From positions 17,823,200-17,887,199 of the forward strand of contig OY754329.1 of the NCBI GenBank assembly GCA_963573305.1: DNA of 64,000 nucleotides, given 5' to 3'. The notes under the pieces were generated by a model. The model was not told where the DNA came from. It worked only from the letters and a program-made list of their open reading frames with translations, and ran no database searches. Below, one piece after another: positions 10,333 through 21,530 of this stretch. Position 1 is the first letter of the stretch, and each line of letters starts with the position of its first letter. A program made the translations under genes and the position numbers. The DNA comes from Pyrrhosoma nymphula. Lineage: Eukaryota; Arthropoda; Insecta; Odonata; Coenagrionidae.

Positions 10333-10900
10333 ACTCACCTCGACGATGCTGACGGCGAGGATGAAGAGCGGTGGGGGGCAGGACGAGCAGTCCTCTGCCC
10401 CCTGGGGGTGTCCGGCGCCCCCTCCCGCCGGGGGCTTCTTGGCCCACGCCCTGCCCCACCCGCTACGCCACCTCGCGAGCAACGAGGGTTGCTGCTGCCC
10501 ACCGGTAGCCGCTTTGCCCCCCTCCGCACGGCCCCACCCCCGCTCCCTTTGGCCCCCCGATCCTTCCGCCCCCCTTGTTGCCCCTTCCCTTGCTGCTCCC
10601 TCCGACGCCACTGCTGCCACACTGCACGACCACTAAGGGCGCCACACCACCCTCCTCCTCTTCCTCCGGCCCCCACGCCCTCCTGCCCGCCCTCTCCGTC
10701 CCCGCCACGCCGTCGCCCCCGACGACCGTCCCACCGCCGCCCCCCCCGCCGCCGATCAACTGCACCAGAACATCCCCTTGCATCGTGACCCGTCAGGACG
10801 TCGCAACCCCGCGTCCTGCAGCCGCCCCGGGCGATGTCTCTCGACCTGTTTGGAGAAAGGGAGACGGAAAAGCATTCGGTCAAAAGGAGTGATCGTGGAA
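10333..10900 (-). other. GC-rich island with candidate host exon
   Basis: About 550 bases are far richer in G+C and CpG than the surrounding sequence. Several overlapping low-complexity frames are open on both strands because stop codons are rare in GC-rich DNA, so length alone is no evidence. What stands out is a strong splice donor on the minus strand, GAG then GTGAGTACC, at 10339/10338. It could be a promoter-proximal exon of a gene transcribed right to left. Confidence 0.45.
10339..10632 (-). CDS. Candidate exon ending in a rhomboid-like first transmembrane segment
   Basis: The minus-strand frame is open from a stop at 10633-10635 to the donor at 10339. It is Ala/Gly/Arg rich, then ends CSSCPPPLFILAVSIVE at a phase-0 GTGAGT donor. 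A PPP motif followed by a hydrophobic stretch and E is how the first membrane segment of rhomboid-related serine proteases (RHBDL/rhomboid type) begins. These proteases cleave membrane proteins, for example EGF-type ligands, inside the bilayer. There is no ATG in this frame, so an upstream exon or a different start would be required. The catalytic GxSG and His segments are not found in the window. The alternative is a chance frame in GC-rich DNA; a second frame is also open to the donor. Confidence 0.3.
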
Positions 10901-11013
10901 AATGTTCCCCCCTAACACAGGTCTTTACAGAATGGCAGCAGTTTCCATTCCATTCGTGTGCCCACAAAATTAAATGGCACAAGTCTAAAGAAAGCAAATT
11001 CAAGTGCAATCAG

Positions 11014-11318
11014 ACATCTACATCTACGAAGTACCGTGCAAGCCACCACTAGGGTGTGTGGCACGGGGTGATTCCACACAAGGCATGCAGCACTCGTCCC
11101 AGCACAAGTCAGAACCTCGCACGGTCCCCCTAGCGCTAGGCGTAGACCAAAAAGCAGTCAGGAGAACAGTGCACAGTCCAACCAGAAACTGGGAGAGTGA
11201 TACGTAAATGAACATGCAAACATGCAGAACAATGCTACAGGCACATCTAGTGGTTAATATTACTAATATTGTTAATTTATGAATGCTACGAGATGCTACT
11301 TCATGCAGGGAACAAAAG
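11014..11318 (-). mobile_element. LINE 3'-end copy (GTAGAT-tail family), 5'-truncated
   Basis: The sequence is the reverse complement of the 3' untranslated part of the LINE at 21531-22239 and of the copy at 50553-50933. It ends, in sense, with CACGGTACTTCGTAGATG and a GTAGAT repeat tail at 11014-11027. The three copies differ at their 5' starts but share the 3' end, as expected for target-primed LINE insertions. Confidence 0.7.
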
Positions 11319-12710
11319 TAATGGGTAATTTGGTAATTAGGCACTGCAACTGCTAGGAATATAGTATAAATCGTGTACCTTAGTCTTGGTAAGATTTCCT
11401 TGCTAATTATGAATCACAACGCGTCACACAACTGACTATAACTCCAGACTGTGCGCAGGGAGAACGGTAGAAGAGTGTGCCGATTATTCGCCTTGGCACT
11501 CACCTTCACAATCGAGAGTGAAAGGAAAGTATGTATACAAATTCTCCGTCACTGAAAACATCTACACACCCATACAAAGGCAATACGAAAAATATACAAA
11601 TTAAGTAGCTCAGACGGTTAACGTTTTGAAGAAGAGACTAATGGAATCCTTAAAATGTTGCTGACGATATGGTCTGCAAACCCAATAACGGGTAGCCATG
11701 GAAAAACCCCAACGCTCATATTTCGATTACTATGTTAGGCATACTACACCTTTTCCCCTTTGCCTTGTTGCATTTGAACGCAACAGGGGAAAGGGTGTAG
11801 TATGGAGATGAGGAAATAGTGTTCGGTGAAATGGCAAGGAATAGGAAATGTGATGTGAATGACACTTTAGACCTTTATGAGTAGAAAGAAGTAAAAAAAA
11901 GCAAGTCAAAAGTACAAAGCAAGCATTACTCAGGGAAAGTGTACAATAAAAGACAGTCGACGTGCAAGAAATAAATACTCTTGACTTTGACCACCGCGGC
12001 ACCAGAAAACTAACGTTTAACGTGGTTGCCAAGTAGGTCACTCAGAACCTCTATATATAACATTTAAGGCTATTAAAACGACTAACCAAAAATGTATAAG
12101 TATTTGTAATATGGTGTACGGAAAAATGTGGCCGTAATGGCATTCTGAAAAAAAATTCGTGGCGGCTTTTGCTGTTAAGAGAATAGGAATAAGGGTGAAA
12201 TCGAAGGTAAAAAGAAGAGAGATGAACGTGGAGAAAGGTGTTGAATCAGCATCGGGATGCAATCGTATTAAGAAGGAGTAATCCACTGAGAAAGCGATGT
12301 TTTACTTTAAGCAATGCTTCGGTCCTTGTGTCACGGCTAGATCCCCATTACAATCTTACTTCATGCGTGTTTTCCTGTCTCATTTTTTAACAAAAGGTAT
12401 TCACCCCGCCGATTTGTTTTCAGTACTACCATAGAGTATAAATATACTCAATATTTACTCTATATTATTACTCTGACAAGTTCATCTTTATAAATTTGCC
12501 TCTTAATCTTTTTACCAGATCGAAAGTTCTGATAAACATCTTGCACTCAGAATTCTATCAATTTTTTTGCGCCAAGAGGAAACCCACTCTCTCCCTCTAG
12601 CACGTATTCAAATCATTCAATCGGAACTAAAATGCGCCACAGGATAACCATTTTCGAAGTTGCCCTGCACTCCAACAAACTAGAAATTAAGTCTTTTTCA
12701 GTTCGGCCGT
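11319..12710. other. No gene recognised; 25-bp-arm hairpin at 11738-11803
   Basis: Minus-strand frames at 11730-12041 and 12038-12286 have no recognised motif. At 11738-11803 CATACTACACCTTTTCCCCT faces AGGGGAAAGGGTGTAGTATG with further pairing (GTTGC/GCAAC), a short hairpin of unknown origin. The rest is AT-rich. Confidence 0.4.
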
Positions 12711-13273
12711 TTAAGGTGGTTTGAGCGAGATAGTTCCCTAGTCATAATAGAGACCATATTCAAATTTTATTTTTTTATTTCAGCGTCTGTAAGAAGTATG
12801 AAATAAATATTGAAATATTAATGGCGCAAATACATGGTTATATATGACCAAAATCATCAGTAATGAAATAAATAAATCTACATAAGTCTCTAACTTGACT
12901 CATTTTTTCCCTCCGAACGGCTGAAAACCCTTCAAAACAGCAGGGTTTTTTGCGTTCCTGTAAAAATTACTGTGGTGAGTAATATATTATTTTTTATAAA
13001 TATTTGAGAAAACATGCAAATTACACACCGCTAGTTTTTTGACGAAATCTAGGAGCTAGAAGTTCCTAATTTGTTTAATATTCTCCCTCTGGAACGCACG
13101 GCCATAATCTATCCCATGTAAAACAGCTTATATATTTAGGCAAATCGCTCGAAATGTAGTTCGGGAAGGGGTTGATATTTTTATATCATTGGAAAGATGA
13201 GAGTTTTTTCTTTAAAATGAGGCCAAATTCATTAAATTCTAGGTGAAGTGATTTTTCGCTCAAACGATCTTAA
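12711..13273 (+). mobile_element. TTTGAGCGA MITE, copy 1
   Basis: It starts TTAAGGTGGTTTGAGCGAGA and ends TTTTCGCTCAAACGATCTTAA, a terminal inverted repeat of about 17 bp with TTAA at both ends. About 560 bp long and non-coding. Landmarks shared by all copies are TTCCCTAGTCATAAT, TCAGCGTCTGTAAGAAGTAT, TGACTCATTTTTTCCC, AACAGCAGGGTTTTTTGCG, TTTTTTGACGAAATCTAG and ATTGGAAAGATGAG. Confidence 0.85.
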
Positions 13274-13477
13274 TCAGAAGATCCCTTCTTTCAAATTGCT
13301 TCGGGAGTCATCGGCTAGACAACCAGCTATCTCAGCACTCTCGGACTGGTTACTTTCAGATTCTAACATATATATGATAGGTTGAATTGAGTACGAAGAT
13401 TGATTCAACTGATAGGCAGCAGTATATTTTCTCTGAAAATTCACTGCAAATACGGCAGTGGATGGAGAAATATGATA

Positions 13478-13772
13478 CCCTTGCAGAGTGGCGTAGCCAG
13501 GTTTTGGGTCTAGGGGCAGAAAGTTTTTAGGAGGCGCCGAATCATAAATTGACCAGTTTACTAAACCTTACAAATTTAGGTGATGCAATAGGTGGATGGG
13601 TTTGTACAAAATATGACCATTGAAAACGTATTATACACATTTATTTATACGTATTTGGGACTTGAGAGTGGATATATGCACAGATTTAGGGGCGCTAGAA
13701 CACAGGGCCCCTAAATCTGTGGGCCTTCGCCCCCGCTGCCTCCCCCCTGGATACGCTACAGCCCTTGCAGAG
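13478..13772. mobile_element. Small TIR element with 11-bp flanking direct repeat
   Basis: CCCTTGCAGAG occurs at 13478-13488 and again at 13762-13772. Between them the ends read TGGCGTAGCCAGG on the left and CCTGGATACGCTACA on the right, an imperfect inverted pair. The style resembles small hAT-like elements (TGGCGTAGCC ends), but an 11-bp duplication is longer than the hAT 8 bp, so part may belong to the ends. A GATTTAGGGGC/GCCCCTAAATC hairpin lies at about 13682-13719. Confidence 0.55.
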
Positions 13773-14628
13773 TATTATTCGTCGAAGTTCGCTCATGCAT
13801 TCCGTATTAGCTTCGGTTTAAGGTGGCTGGATCGGTAATCGTTAGTCACTGACAATGAGTGTACATTTTAATAACTTATCAAGTAGATCGGAAAAAATTC
13901 TTGGACGACATTTCACCTGTTTACACGGTTTAAATCATCATACATGCAGTAATGTAAACAATGCAAGAATTGCGTGTGAATGCGCATGCGTAGACTTCGT
14001 GGTGAGTCCTTGAAAGTGTAAATTCTTCTGGGGATTCCACTGGATTACATTTGCAAAAAAAAATAGCGACGTAAAAACGGAAGACTCGTCCATCGTTTTT
14101 TAGGGTTAATGTCAAACATTTTTTGAGAGAAAAATCTACACTAAGGATCTACTGGGAAAGCATTAAATCTATTTTTCAGTCCTTGAGAGTATTTGTGATT
14201 GGAATCCTGAGCTTAATTATTAGGATCGCGACCCTGGGTCAATTTGTTTTGATTTAAATTTACGATTAAAAGATTTGCTTCTTTTGACGAAAACGGCATG
14301 TGTTGAGCATAGCACGGACGAACTTTTAATAAGAATGAAATGAAAATCGTTTATAACTAATTTCATTTTATGCATTCGCTTGATTTTTCTCTAATGTAGC
14401 ATCAAAAGTTTAACTGGCGCCGGAAGAGAGAATGCAAGAGCTACTCATTAATCATGGTCATGTGATTTTCACATTGTCAGTAAAATATACGAGGATACCT
14501 TAAAACCATCCAATGAGACACGATTAAAGATATTATCTCCTAGATCTGAACTTAAGGCCTAAAAGTATTACTTTAAGCCCGATTGGTTATGGGGTTCCTA
14601 CTCAATCATACCGCCAAATGCGAAGTCA
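13773..14628. other. No gene recognised
   Basis: AT-rich sequence; one short minus-strand frame (13930-14115) without recognisable motif. Confidence 0.4.
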
Positions 14629-15246
14629 GGGGCCATTCAAGTATTACGCAAGGTGATTTTGACAACTTTTTGAACCCCCTCCACCCCTATGTAAGACAAT
14701 GTCAGATTTAATGAACCCCTCCCCTCCCAATCTTACGTAAGTAATCATACATGTTTGAATCCACACACAAAGAAAATAATACATCGACGATTCCATTTCC
14801 CAAGTGTGCAAAAATTGACCTTACCACCGCTGTTTTTTTTATTTTTTTTACAAAATCATAGGCCCTTTTGAGAAACGTAGAAATATGAATTTTTAGTCAG
14901 ATATCAATAAAGATACTTCGCGTTTCACAGTAGGCACACTGACACAACACTGAATCTTCACAAATGCGATGTCTCCCAACTAGTGAACGCAAGGAATTGA
15001 TAATACCTTTTTCTATAGTTTAGCATAAATTCAGGGGTACTACATCAGCGGTAATCTTACACAGTAAGATTTTTTGTCCGACGATAATTTAATAAGTTAA
15101 TAAAAAATACGATCTCGGAAGTAACTTAAATCTTATGTAAGATTGTCTTGGAGCCCCTCACCCCCCTTCTATGTAAGACAACGTAAGAAAAGCTCGACAC
15201 CCCTCCCTTCCCAAAAAATCTGACGTAATACATACTTGAATGACAG
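14629..15246. mobile_element. Non-autonomous TIR element (CATTCAAGTATTACG ends)
   Basis: The left end reads GGGGCCATTCAAGTATTACG. The right end, reversed, reads GTCATTCAAGTATGTATTACG. Both continue inwards with a C-rich or G-rich tract and ATGTAAGACAA motifs (14692-14700 and 15172-15181). No ORF. Superfamily not assigned. Confidence 0.5.
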
Positions 15247-15570
15247 CAGATTCACGAAGATTTAAACCGAAAATTCACAGCAATTGAAGCACTCAAATTA
15301 GTCTTTTAAATTCCTAACGCATGTTCGACTTCCGTGTTCGTTTCTCTCATGACCCAGTTCCGTCATCTGTTTTAACTTTATTGATGCGCACGATTCCGGA
15401 GCACAGCAAAAAAATAAAAAAAACTTTAATCCGATTAGTTCGCCTTAATCCTTTCTCTTCAGTCTTTTTGGTCCGCACCCTCCCGCAGCCAAAAGAAGCA
15501 CCACCACCCTCGGATCTTTTATGTTATCTTCTTTAATTCTGTTCACCAGTGCCGAGTAGGTTTATATCAT

Positions 15571-16232
15571 CCATATGTATATAAAAGAATGCTTGTTTGT
15601 CTGTCTTTTATAAAAATCTACAGTTTTACTCCGATCTTGCTCCGATAATTTTACAAACAAATAGTTCAAGAACAGAGAAAAAATATAGGCTATTTTAAAA
15701 AGATCTTAAGGCCCCAAAAAGGTCCCAAAAAAGGGGCCTTTTTGGTGGTCAAAGCTACGAATTTGGTTTTTTGCAGTGGTCTCATTTTTTTGCTTTTTAA
15801 AATTACTTCCGCTCAAGATAGAGGGTTGGAATTTTTTTTATCAAATGGCTGAAAAAATGAAGTTTGAAATTCTTTTAATGAATTATCATTTCCAATTTCT
15901 ATTTTCTTAAAATTGCGTTTTTATCTGAAAAACGCGCATTTGTCTCTGAAATCAACAATAGCATATTTCCTTGACAGCCAGATTTTGGTCTTTAACGCAT
16001 TTAAAATTCATTTTGCTTAGTTAAGCAGATTAGGAATGCTAAGCATTGAGCTCTGTGCAGTGGTTTATTTTTTTATGCTTTCAAAAAGTACATTTCACTC
16101 AACTTAGTGAGTTAAAATTTATTTTATCAGATACCCGAATAAGTGAAGTTTTTCATTTTTTCAATCGATTCTCCTTTTTCTTATATGATAAGTTATGAAG
16201 GAAGTTTGATCCCGAGCAACGCCCCGGGTTAA
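15571..16232 (+). mobile_element. Non-autonomous Helitron-like repeat
   Basis: It starts with TATATAAAAGAATGCTTGTT followed by TGTCTGTCTTT and ends with CCCGAGCAACGCCCCGGGTT, resembling the AGCAACGC...CGGG hairpin at Helitron 3' ends. The interior matches the repeat at 560-1025 (TTGCAGTGGTCTCATTTTTT, CATATTTCCTTGACAGCCAG). A MITE follows immediately at 16235. Confidence 0.55.
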
Positions 16233-16234
16233 GG

Positions 16235-16788
16235 TGGTTCCACCGTGAAATGATTTAAATGTCATTTTATTCATATTGTCAACTTGTAGAAAATGTTGTC
16301 CTCTATCTTATATGAACAAAAAAATAATACCTTTCCACGCTCTTTTATTCTATAATTGAACTTGAAATTAGATGGTTTTCAATGGGGGAATGAGAGAAAC
16401 ACGGGGGAAAATAGTATTTTTCCATCAAAATTAAATGCCATTTTCGCGGAAAACTATTTATAAGAAGAAAATAATCCAGAGAAATAGAAAAAAAATAAAA
16501 TATAAGCCTCTTACCAAATTATTTTTAATGTTATTGGGGAATTAATACCGTAATTGAAGTCAAAACGCGGTAATTCGAAGGAAATGGCGCTGCAGTCGGC
16601 TCCTATGGCTGCAAAAAAAAAGAGCTCATTTTAAATACATTTGTGGAATAATCTGCATATTTTGTACCTTACTTTTGGGTTTCTACAGGTAACGCATTTC
16701 ATCAGCGAAAGTAGGATTTTTTTGGACACAATATATGAAAAATGTGGAATTTAGTATTTGTTTTTACTCATACAGTCGCGGCGGAACC
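16235..16788 (+). mobile_element. GGTTCCACCG MITE, copy 1
   Basis: Left end GGTTCCACCGTGAAATGATT; right end CAGTCGCGGCGGAACC, an imperfect inverted repeat. About 555 bp, non-coding, AT-rich. It matches 42754-43303 throughout, for example GGAAATGGCGCTGCAGT and AATGTGGAATTTAGTATTTG. Confidence 0.8.
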
Positions 16789-17312
16789 TATGATTGTTAT
16801 AAGGAACAGCTCGCTCGCTGTAACTCCATTGTTCCAACGGCGTCGAGTCGAGACACGTGCCGGGGAAAATCGAAGCGGTCGCGGAATGCATGAACGGAGG
16901 ACGCCATCTCACACGTGGAAAACAATTCCTCCCTCGCCTGAAGTAAACGCCCAAACAAAAGAGTGCTGCGGTTTTATCGTCTGGAGCATCACTCCGGGCC
17001 ACATTTTATACGGGGGAAGGATAAGCTTGACCCCGAAAAAATTAAAATTAATAAATAACTCCATCGACATTCTTCACACATGTGACAAAATGTTTTCTAC
17101 ATTTCTTTCTCTAACATTTCTGGTGATGCGCATCTTTGTTCGTAAAAATTTGTCTACTCTATATTATGTATAATGGTAGCCAAACTTGGGGGCAGTTTCT
17201 GGTGCGAAGTTTTGACGTCAAGGAGTGGAAAGGCTGGAGTGAAATGCTACGTCTTAAGTATCGGAGGGGAGAGGACAGAATTGGTAGGGAACGCTGCCAA
17301 ATTAACAGTATT
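16789..17312. other. No gene recognised
   Basis: A 143-codon plus-strand frame (16742-17173) overlaps the MITE end. It has no motif I recognise and no splice or promoter support, so I do not call it a gene. Confidence 0.4.
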
Positions 17313-17925
17313 TAGTGTAGTTTGAGCGAGATATTTCCCGAGTCCTAATGGAGACCGTATTCGATTATTATTTTTTTTAATTTCAGCGTCTGTAAGAAGT
17401 ATGAAGTAAATATTGTAACATTAATGGAGCAAAAATGTAGTTGTATATATGACCAAAATTCTCAGAAATTAAATAAATATGCCCTTATTAAGTCTCTAAC
17501 TTGTCTCATTTTTTCATGCCGTACGGTGAAAATACCTTCACAACAAAAGGCTTTTTTGCGATTCTGTAGAAATTACATTATTCGGATTCTTATCATTTCA
17601 AGGATTCATTCATTTCATGGATCAATTCTGTGGAAAATCGATTCATTTTTATAAATAGTTGATCAAATCATGCAAATTACACACCGTTAGTTTTTTGACG
17701 AAATCTAGTTGTTATAAATTCCTATTTTTTTATATTCTCCCTCTGGAGGGCACAGCCGTAATCTATCCCATGTAAAACAGCTTCAATTTTGAGGCAAATT
17801 GCTCGAAAAGTAGTTCAGCAAGAGGTTAAAAATTTGATATCATTGGAAAGATGAGTTTTATCTTTCAAATGAAGTCAAATTCATCAAATTTTAGGTGAAG
17901 TGATTCTTCGCTTGAATTTCCTTAA
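17313..17925 (+). mobile_element. TTTGAGCGA MITE, copy 2
   Basis: Starts AGTGTAGTTTGAGCGAGATA and ends at TTAA 17922-17925 (TTCGCTTGAATTTCCTTAA). All internal landmarks of the family are present. It carries a short extra segment near 17575-17640 with the repeated phrase TTCATTTCATGG/ATTCATTTTTATA. Confidence 0.8.
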
Positions 17926-17969
17926 CTAAAGAGTGCGGGAAAGTGCCAGCAGCGCGTTTCACGACTGAT

Positions 17970-18204
17970 TACATCTACATCTACAAAATACCCTGCAAGC
18001 CACCTCAGGGGTGTGTGTCAGGGGGTGAGTATTCACCAAAATGCATTACACTATACCCTAAAGTTAGTGTAACGACGAATAATTATGCATTAGCATAAAT
18101 CGCTAATGCTTGTCACGAGGTGAAGCCTCACAAGCATGCACTACACTACAGATATTATCACAATGGAGAGGGACCATTAATATGTATGTATTTTGTAACT
18201 ACAC
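17970..18204 (-). repeat. SINE-like repeat A, copy 1
   Basis: In sense (minus) it runs from GTAGTTACAAAATAC through GCTTGTGAGGCTTCACCTCG, TAGGGTATAGTGTAATGCAT and ACTCACCCCCTGACACACAC to a GTAGATGTAGATGT tail. About 235 bp, non-coding. The last about 55 bp resemble the 3' end of the LINE at 21531-22239. Confidence 0.7.
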
Positions 18205-18636
18205 AAAGGGACAGAGACTCAAGACTTATGTAGAAAACATGCATGGCGTGCTGCTAGTACTAGGTAACAGATAAGGATTCAAGTATTAGGGAGTGCTACT
18301 ATTACTAAGAGCTACACTACCTATCGACAAACCTAGATAAAAGTCTCAATGGCAGCTGTTATGGTCCCTTACAGTTCTAACTACAGATTCTAACTACAGA
18401 GTTGATGCTAACTACAGATTGAGATTAGGAGCGAAGGCATTTCGCAGGGGATTGAAGAACTGGATCCCATGTTTTCTGTATTTAACGGCGTGCGTCAGTG
18501 TTAAGATGGAAAACGTTTTCTCTTCCGTCGCAAGAGGCGTCTACGAGTAGAAGTGGAGATGTCGGATCGTAGCCGGATTATAATGGCAGGTTTAGTGGCG
18601 CCAAAATACATGCTCAATTCGGTTCTCCGTTTCCAT
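18205..18636. other. No gene recognised
   Basis: Unassigned; a short direct repeat CTAACTACAGATT occurs at about 18378-18420. Confidence 0.4.
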
Positions 18637-19275
18637 TATAATAATAATAATTTATTTGTCCAAGGATCTTACAAAATAAAGATATAAGACACGTCATAAA
18701 AAAATTATGTGTATGTACAAAATTTACAATTTCATATGGTATTTGTTGGTCACATCAGGTTCCAATGAAGTCACACACATTGCAGATACATAATATTTCA
18801 AAATAGAGAAAACATATAATGCAGAGATTATACTCTTTTGTCCATTAGAAACTCATCCATGCTATAATAGCCAGATCCTGCTAGAAATACTTTTAATTTC
18901 CTGATAAATAACTTAATTGAGGGTGTAGATTTGATGTAACTAGGCAGATTATTATAGATGACAGAAGCAGAGTGGTATGGACCTTTCTGGGAGTGAGAAA
19001 ATAAATAGTGATGGATATGTACGTTTTCTTTTCCGCGAGTGTTATTGTGATGGAATTCTATGTTCTTTATGAATAGGTCTGAATTGCAATTTACTAAAGT
19101 GGCACAGGTGAGAATGTAGAGGGAGGGTGAGGTCAAAATCTTTGAAGAGATGAAGAGAGGTTTACCAGGAGTTCTGATTGATAATTTGTATATTGCCTTA
19201 AGGGCACGTTTTTGTGTAGAGAAAACTTTGCTTGCTAAAGGGAAATTTCCCCAGAAATTATGCCATAGCTAACTA
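18637..19275 (-). mobile_element. LINE 3' end (jockey/CR1-type), minus strand
   Basis: The coding tail of a reverse transcriptase is followed, on the minus strand, by about 190 bp of untranslated sequence ending AATAAATTATTATTATTATAA, that is an AATAAA signal merging into a TTA tail at 18637-18660. It is 5'-truncated. Confidence 0.7.
18828..19275 (-). pseudogene. Non-LTR reverse transcriptase C-terminal region
   Basis: The frame reads LWHNFWGNFPLASKVFSTQK, RALRAIYKLS, KPLFISSKILTSPSLYILTC, then SQKGPYHSASVIYNNLPSYI and FLAGSGYYSMDEFL before the stop. This is the thumb and C-terminal part of jockey/CR1-like reverse transcriptases (FWGNSxxxxxVFxLQKRAxR, LTxPSLYI, YxxxxxYNxLPxxIK, FYSxxEFL). 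The usual protein is about 900 residues; only about 145 remain and the active-site FADD is absent. The frame is open over this stretch, so the insertion may be fairly young. Confidence 0.75.
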
Positions 19276-19558
19276 CGGACTCAATATTGGCATGATAAAG
19301 GAGCATTAGAGAGTGCAGAGATAAAACTGGGACCAGATTCCTTATTACGTTAATCTGGCTTGCCAATTTATTTGTTAACTGATGTGAATTTATTTGTTAA
19401 CTGAATTGGTTAAATGGCGCTTAATTGAAACGAAGGGTAGAATTGTGTCTGAATCCCGGCATCTCGGAAGGAACGCAACGAAGAAAGATTGAGAAGTTTG
19501 AAAATTTCCAATCATTTCGATTGCGCAAGTGATGTGGCGCGCGCACGGTTGTAAAGAT
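19276..19558. other. No gene recognised
   Basis: Possibly more LINE-derived sequence at the left; no motif seen. Confidence 0.35.
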
Positions 19559-19929
19559 GTACACCAAAGAGGGTGAAATTCGTCATTAAAAAATCATTTG
19601 ACTAGACCCGGGATTCGAACCCGGATATCCCAATTACCGGTCATGTGTGTTAGCACTCAACTGCCCAATTCCCGATTTGCACCCAATATCCCAATTTCCG
19701 GTCAGGTATGTGTACACCACCAAGCCATTAATTCAAGGCTAATTTCAGCTGGGGTTTATATGAACAAGTTGTTTGTTCTAATCCCCAGTCTAGTCCCCGC
19801 TGAAATTCGTTTAGATGGTTTGGTTGTATAACTGGCTAACACACCTGGCCAGCAATTGGGAGATCCTAGTTTGAATCCCGGTCAAGTCAAATGACTTTTT
19901 CATGACGAGTTTCACCCTCTTTGGTGTAC
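19559..19929. repeat. Inverted pair of tRNA-derived SINE-like repeats
   Basis: The left arm begins TGTACACCAAAGAGGGTGAA and the right arm ends with its inverse, TTTCACCCTCTTTGGTGTAC. Each arm then has GTCAAATGAT-type sequence and a tRNA-like B box (minus strand GGGTTCGAATCCC at 19611-19621; plus strand AGTTTGAATCCCGG near 19868). The left arm shows two tRNA-like units in tandem (CTGACCGGAAATTGGGATAT and GACCGGTAATTGGGATAT). About 90 bp of each arm can pair. Confidence 0.6.
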
Positions 19930-20856
19930 GAGAAGTTTGAAATTGGAAAAAAAAAGTTTTGCAAACTTGGAAACCAAGGTAGTCAAACTCGAAGACTACC
20001 TTACTCCTGTGTGAGAAACTATTTCATAAGCAATGGACTCTTCCAATATAAAAGAGTGTCATGCGCAACTGCCAACATGTTTCGCTACCATGATAATAGG
20101 TTTCTGTCAATTTAAGCTTTGGTACAAGTCCTATTTTAAAGGAAATAGTATCTTGCTTGAAGCAAAGATAACATCAACCGAGACTTCTATCTGAAAGGCG
20201 AGCTTTATCAAAAATTAGAAATCTATGTGACAACAGGGAAAAGATACCGGTATTTTGTTGTACTACACTTCAGTTGTAAAAGATCAACCTACCAAGATTA
20301 TACTGACCAACCAAGCCTAAGCTATTAATCCCAGGACATACAAAACAACCGCGGCAGAGGCGAGATTCAAGTCTGCAAGCAAGCTTGTCAGACCGGCGAG
20401 TAATCGTCATGGCCGAGACCATCGCCTATCAATGCAATCCGTTCCGGCTCTTATCTTTAATTATGACGCATATGTACTTCCAAGACATTATGCTTCGATG
20501 CTGTGAGAACACCCATTGGATAAGACATATTACTCTCTCACCTTCATTCTCTCAGTTGCCTAACTACCTAGTATATCTGTAAATCAGATGCCCTCATTCA
20601 AATCGTGCATTTTCTACGTACGCATGTATTTACTGGCCGATATTATTAGTAGAATACTCTTCTACCTTTTTTCTTCGCATTCAATGAATATCTTTATAGT
20701 AGAATTCCAGTTCTGTCTCTTGTTTCTGTTCAATCTCCATATCAGTGAACGTCCTGTTCTTTTCTCCATGTTTCCTAGCGTCGGGATCTTCCGTTCCCCG
20801 TTTCCACGCGATGTTTTGCGCACCCTCACGGTCACGAGGTCACATTACTCTCTCCT
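19930..20856. other. No gene recognised
   Basis: Several short frames (for example 20588-20914) without known motifs. Unassigned. Confidence 0.4.
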
Positions 20857-21041
20857 GGGGCCTTATTCAGTAAGGACTCGACAGGGACAAACCTCGGAAA
20901 ATCCGTGGATTTGACGTCACAGCCCCCGAAAAATCTCAACTATTGATTGAATGGCCCTATTTGAAATTTTAGGGGCTGTGACGTCAAAATGTCGTCACTT
21001 CCGAGGCTCGGAAATTCCGAGAACATACAGAATAGCCCCCC
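20857..21041. mobile_element. Palindromic TGACGTCA MITE, copy 1 (reverse orientation)
   Basis: Ends GGGGCCTTATTCAGTAAGGA and ACATACAGAATAGCCCCC form an imperfect inverted repeat. Internal sequence is largely self-complementary around CTATTTGAAATTT and contains TGACGTCA twice. About 185 bp; matches the copies at 29453, 29631 and 52155. Confidence 0.75.
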
Positions 21042-21530
21042 AGAGTTCTCTTCCATCTCGTCAAACCTCATCCCCAACGGTCAAAAACTTCCAAATTTCG
21101 TCCGCCTTTCCAGCTTCTTCTGTTTCATATGCGAATCTTGCCACTCATCCTTCATATTTCCAACCATACCCCGCTAGTCTTTTCCGCTAAAACTAAAAAA
21201 GAAGTCTCACAAGTCCGTAGCCTTTAAAGCTTTCATCTTCTCATTCCAGCATGAACTTCAAGTTTTTGTGCCGAGAATTAAAAAAAGGAGTGAAATCTCG
21301 AGGCTTTTAAAACTTTTTAAAGGTCACGAACTTAGGGTCATTTATCTTTTAGACTGTGAGACGGGCCAATCTCAGTTTAAATTGAGTCTCTCTTTCTACT
21401 GCATTTCTGCATGATAACTCACCTTCCTATAGAACTTTCACAGAATGTACTATGATATGTATCCCAGTAACCAGTAATTTGGTCAGATTTATCTAAGAAA
21501 AACCTTTATATCTTTAAGCGATGTAATGTT
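21042..21530. other. No gene recognised
   Basis: Unassigned; could include 5' LINE sequence close to 21531. Confidence 0.4.

Noticed and set aside
10335..11009. 224-codon minus-strand ORF as a protein gene
   Set aside because: It is Gly/Arg low complexity across a GC-rich island where stops are rare; no domain. Only the exon-end motif in another frame was kept as a weak candidate.
16742..17173. 143-codon ORF as a gene
   Set aside because: It starts inside a MITE and has no recognisable motif or splice context.
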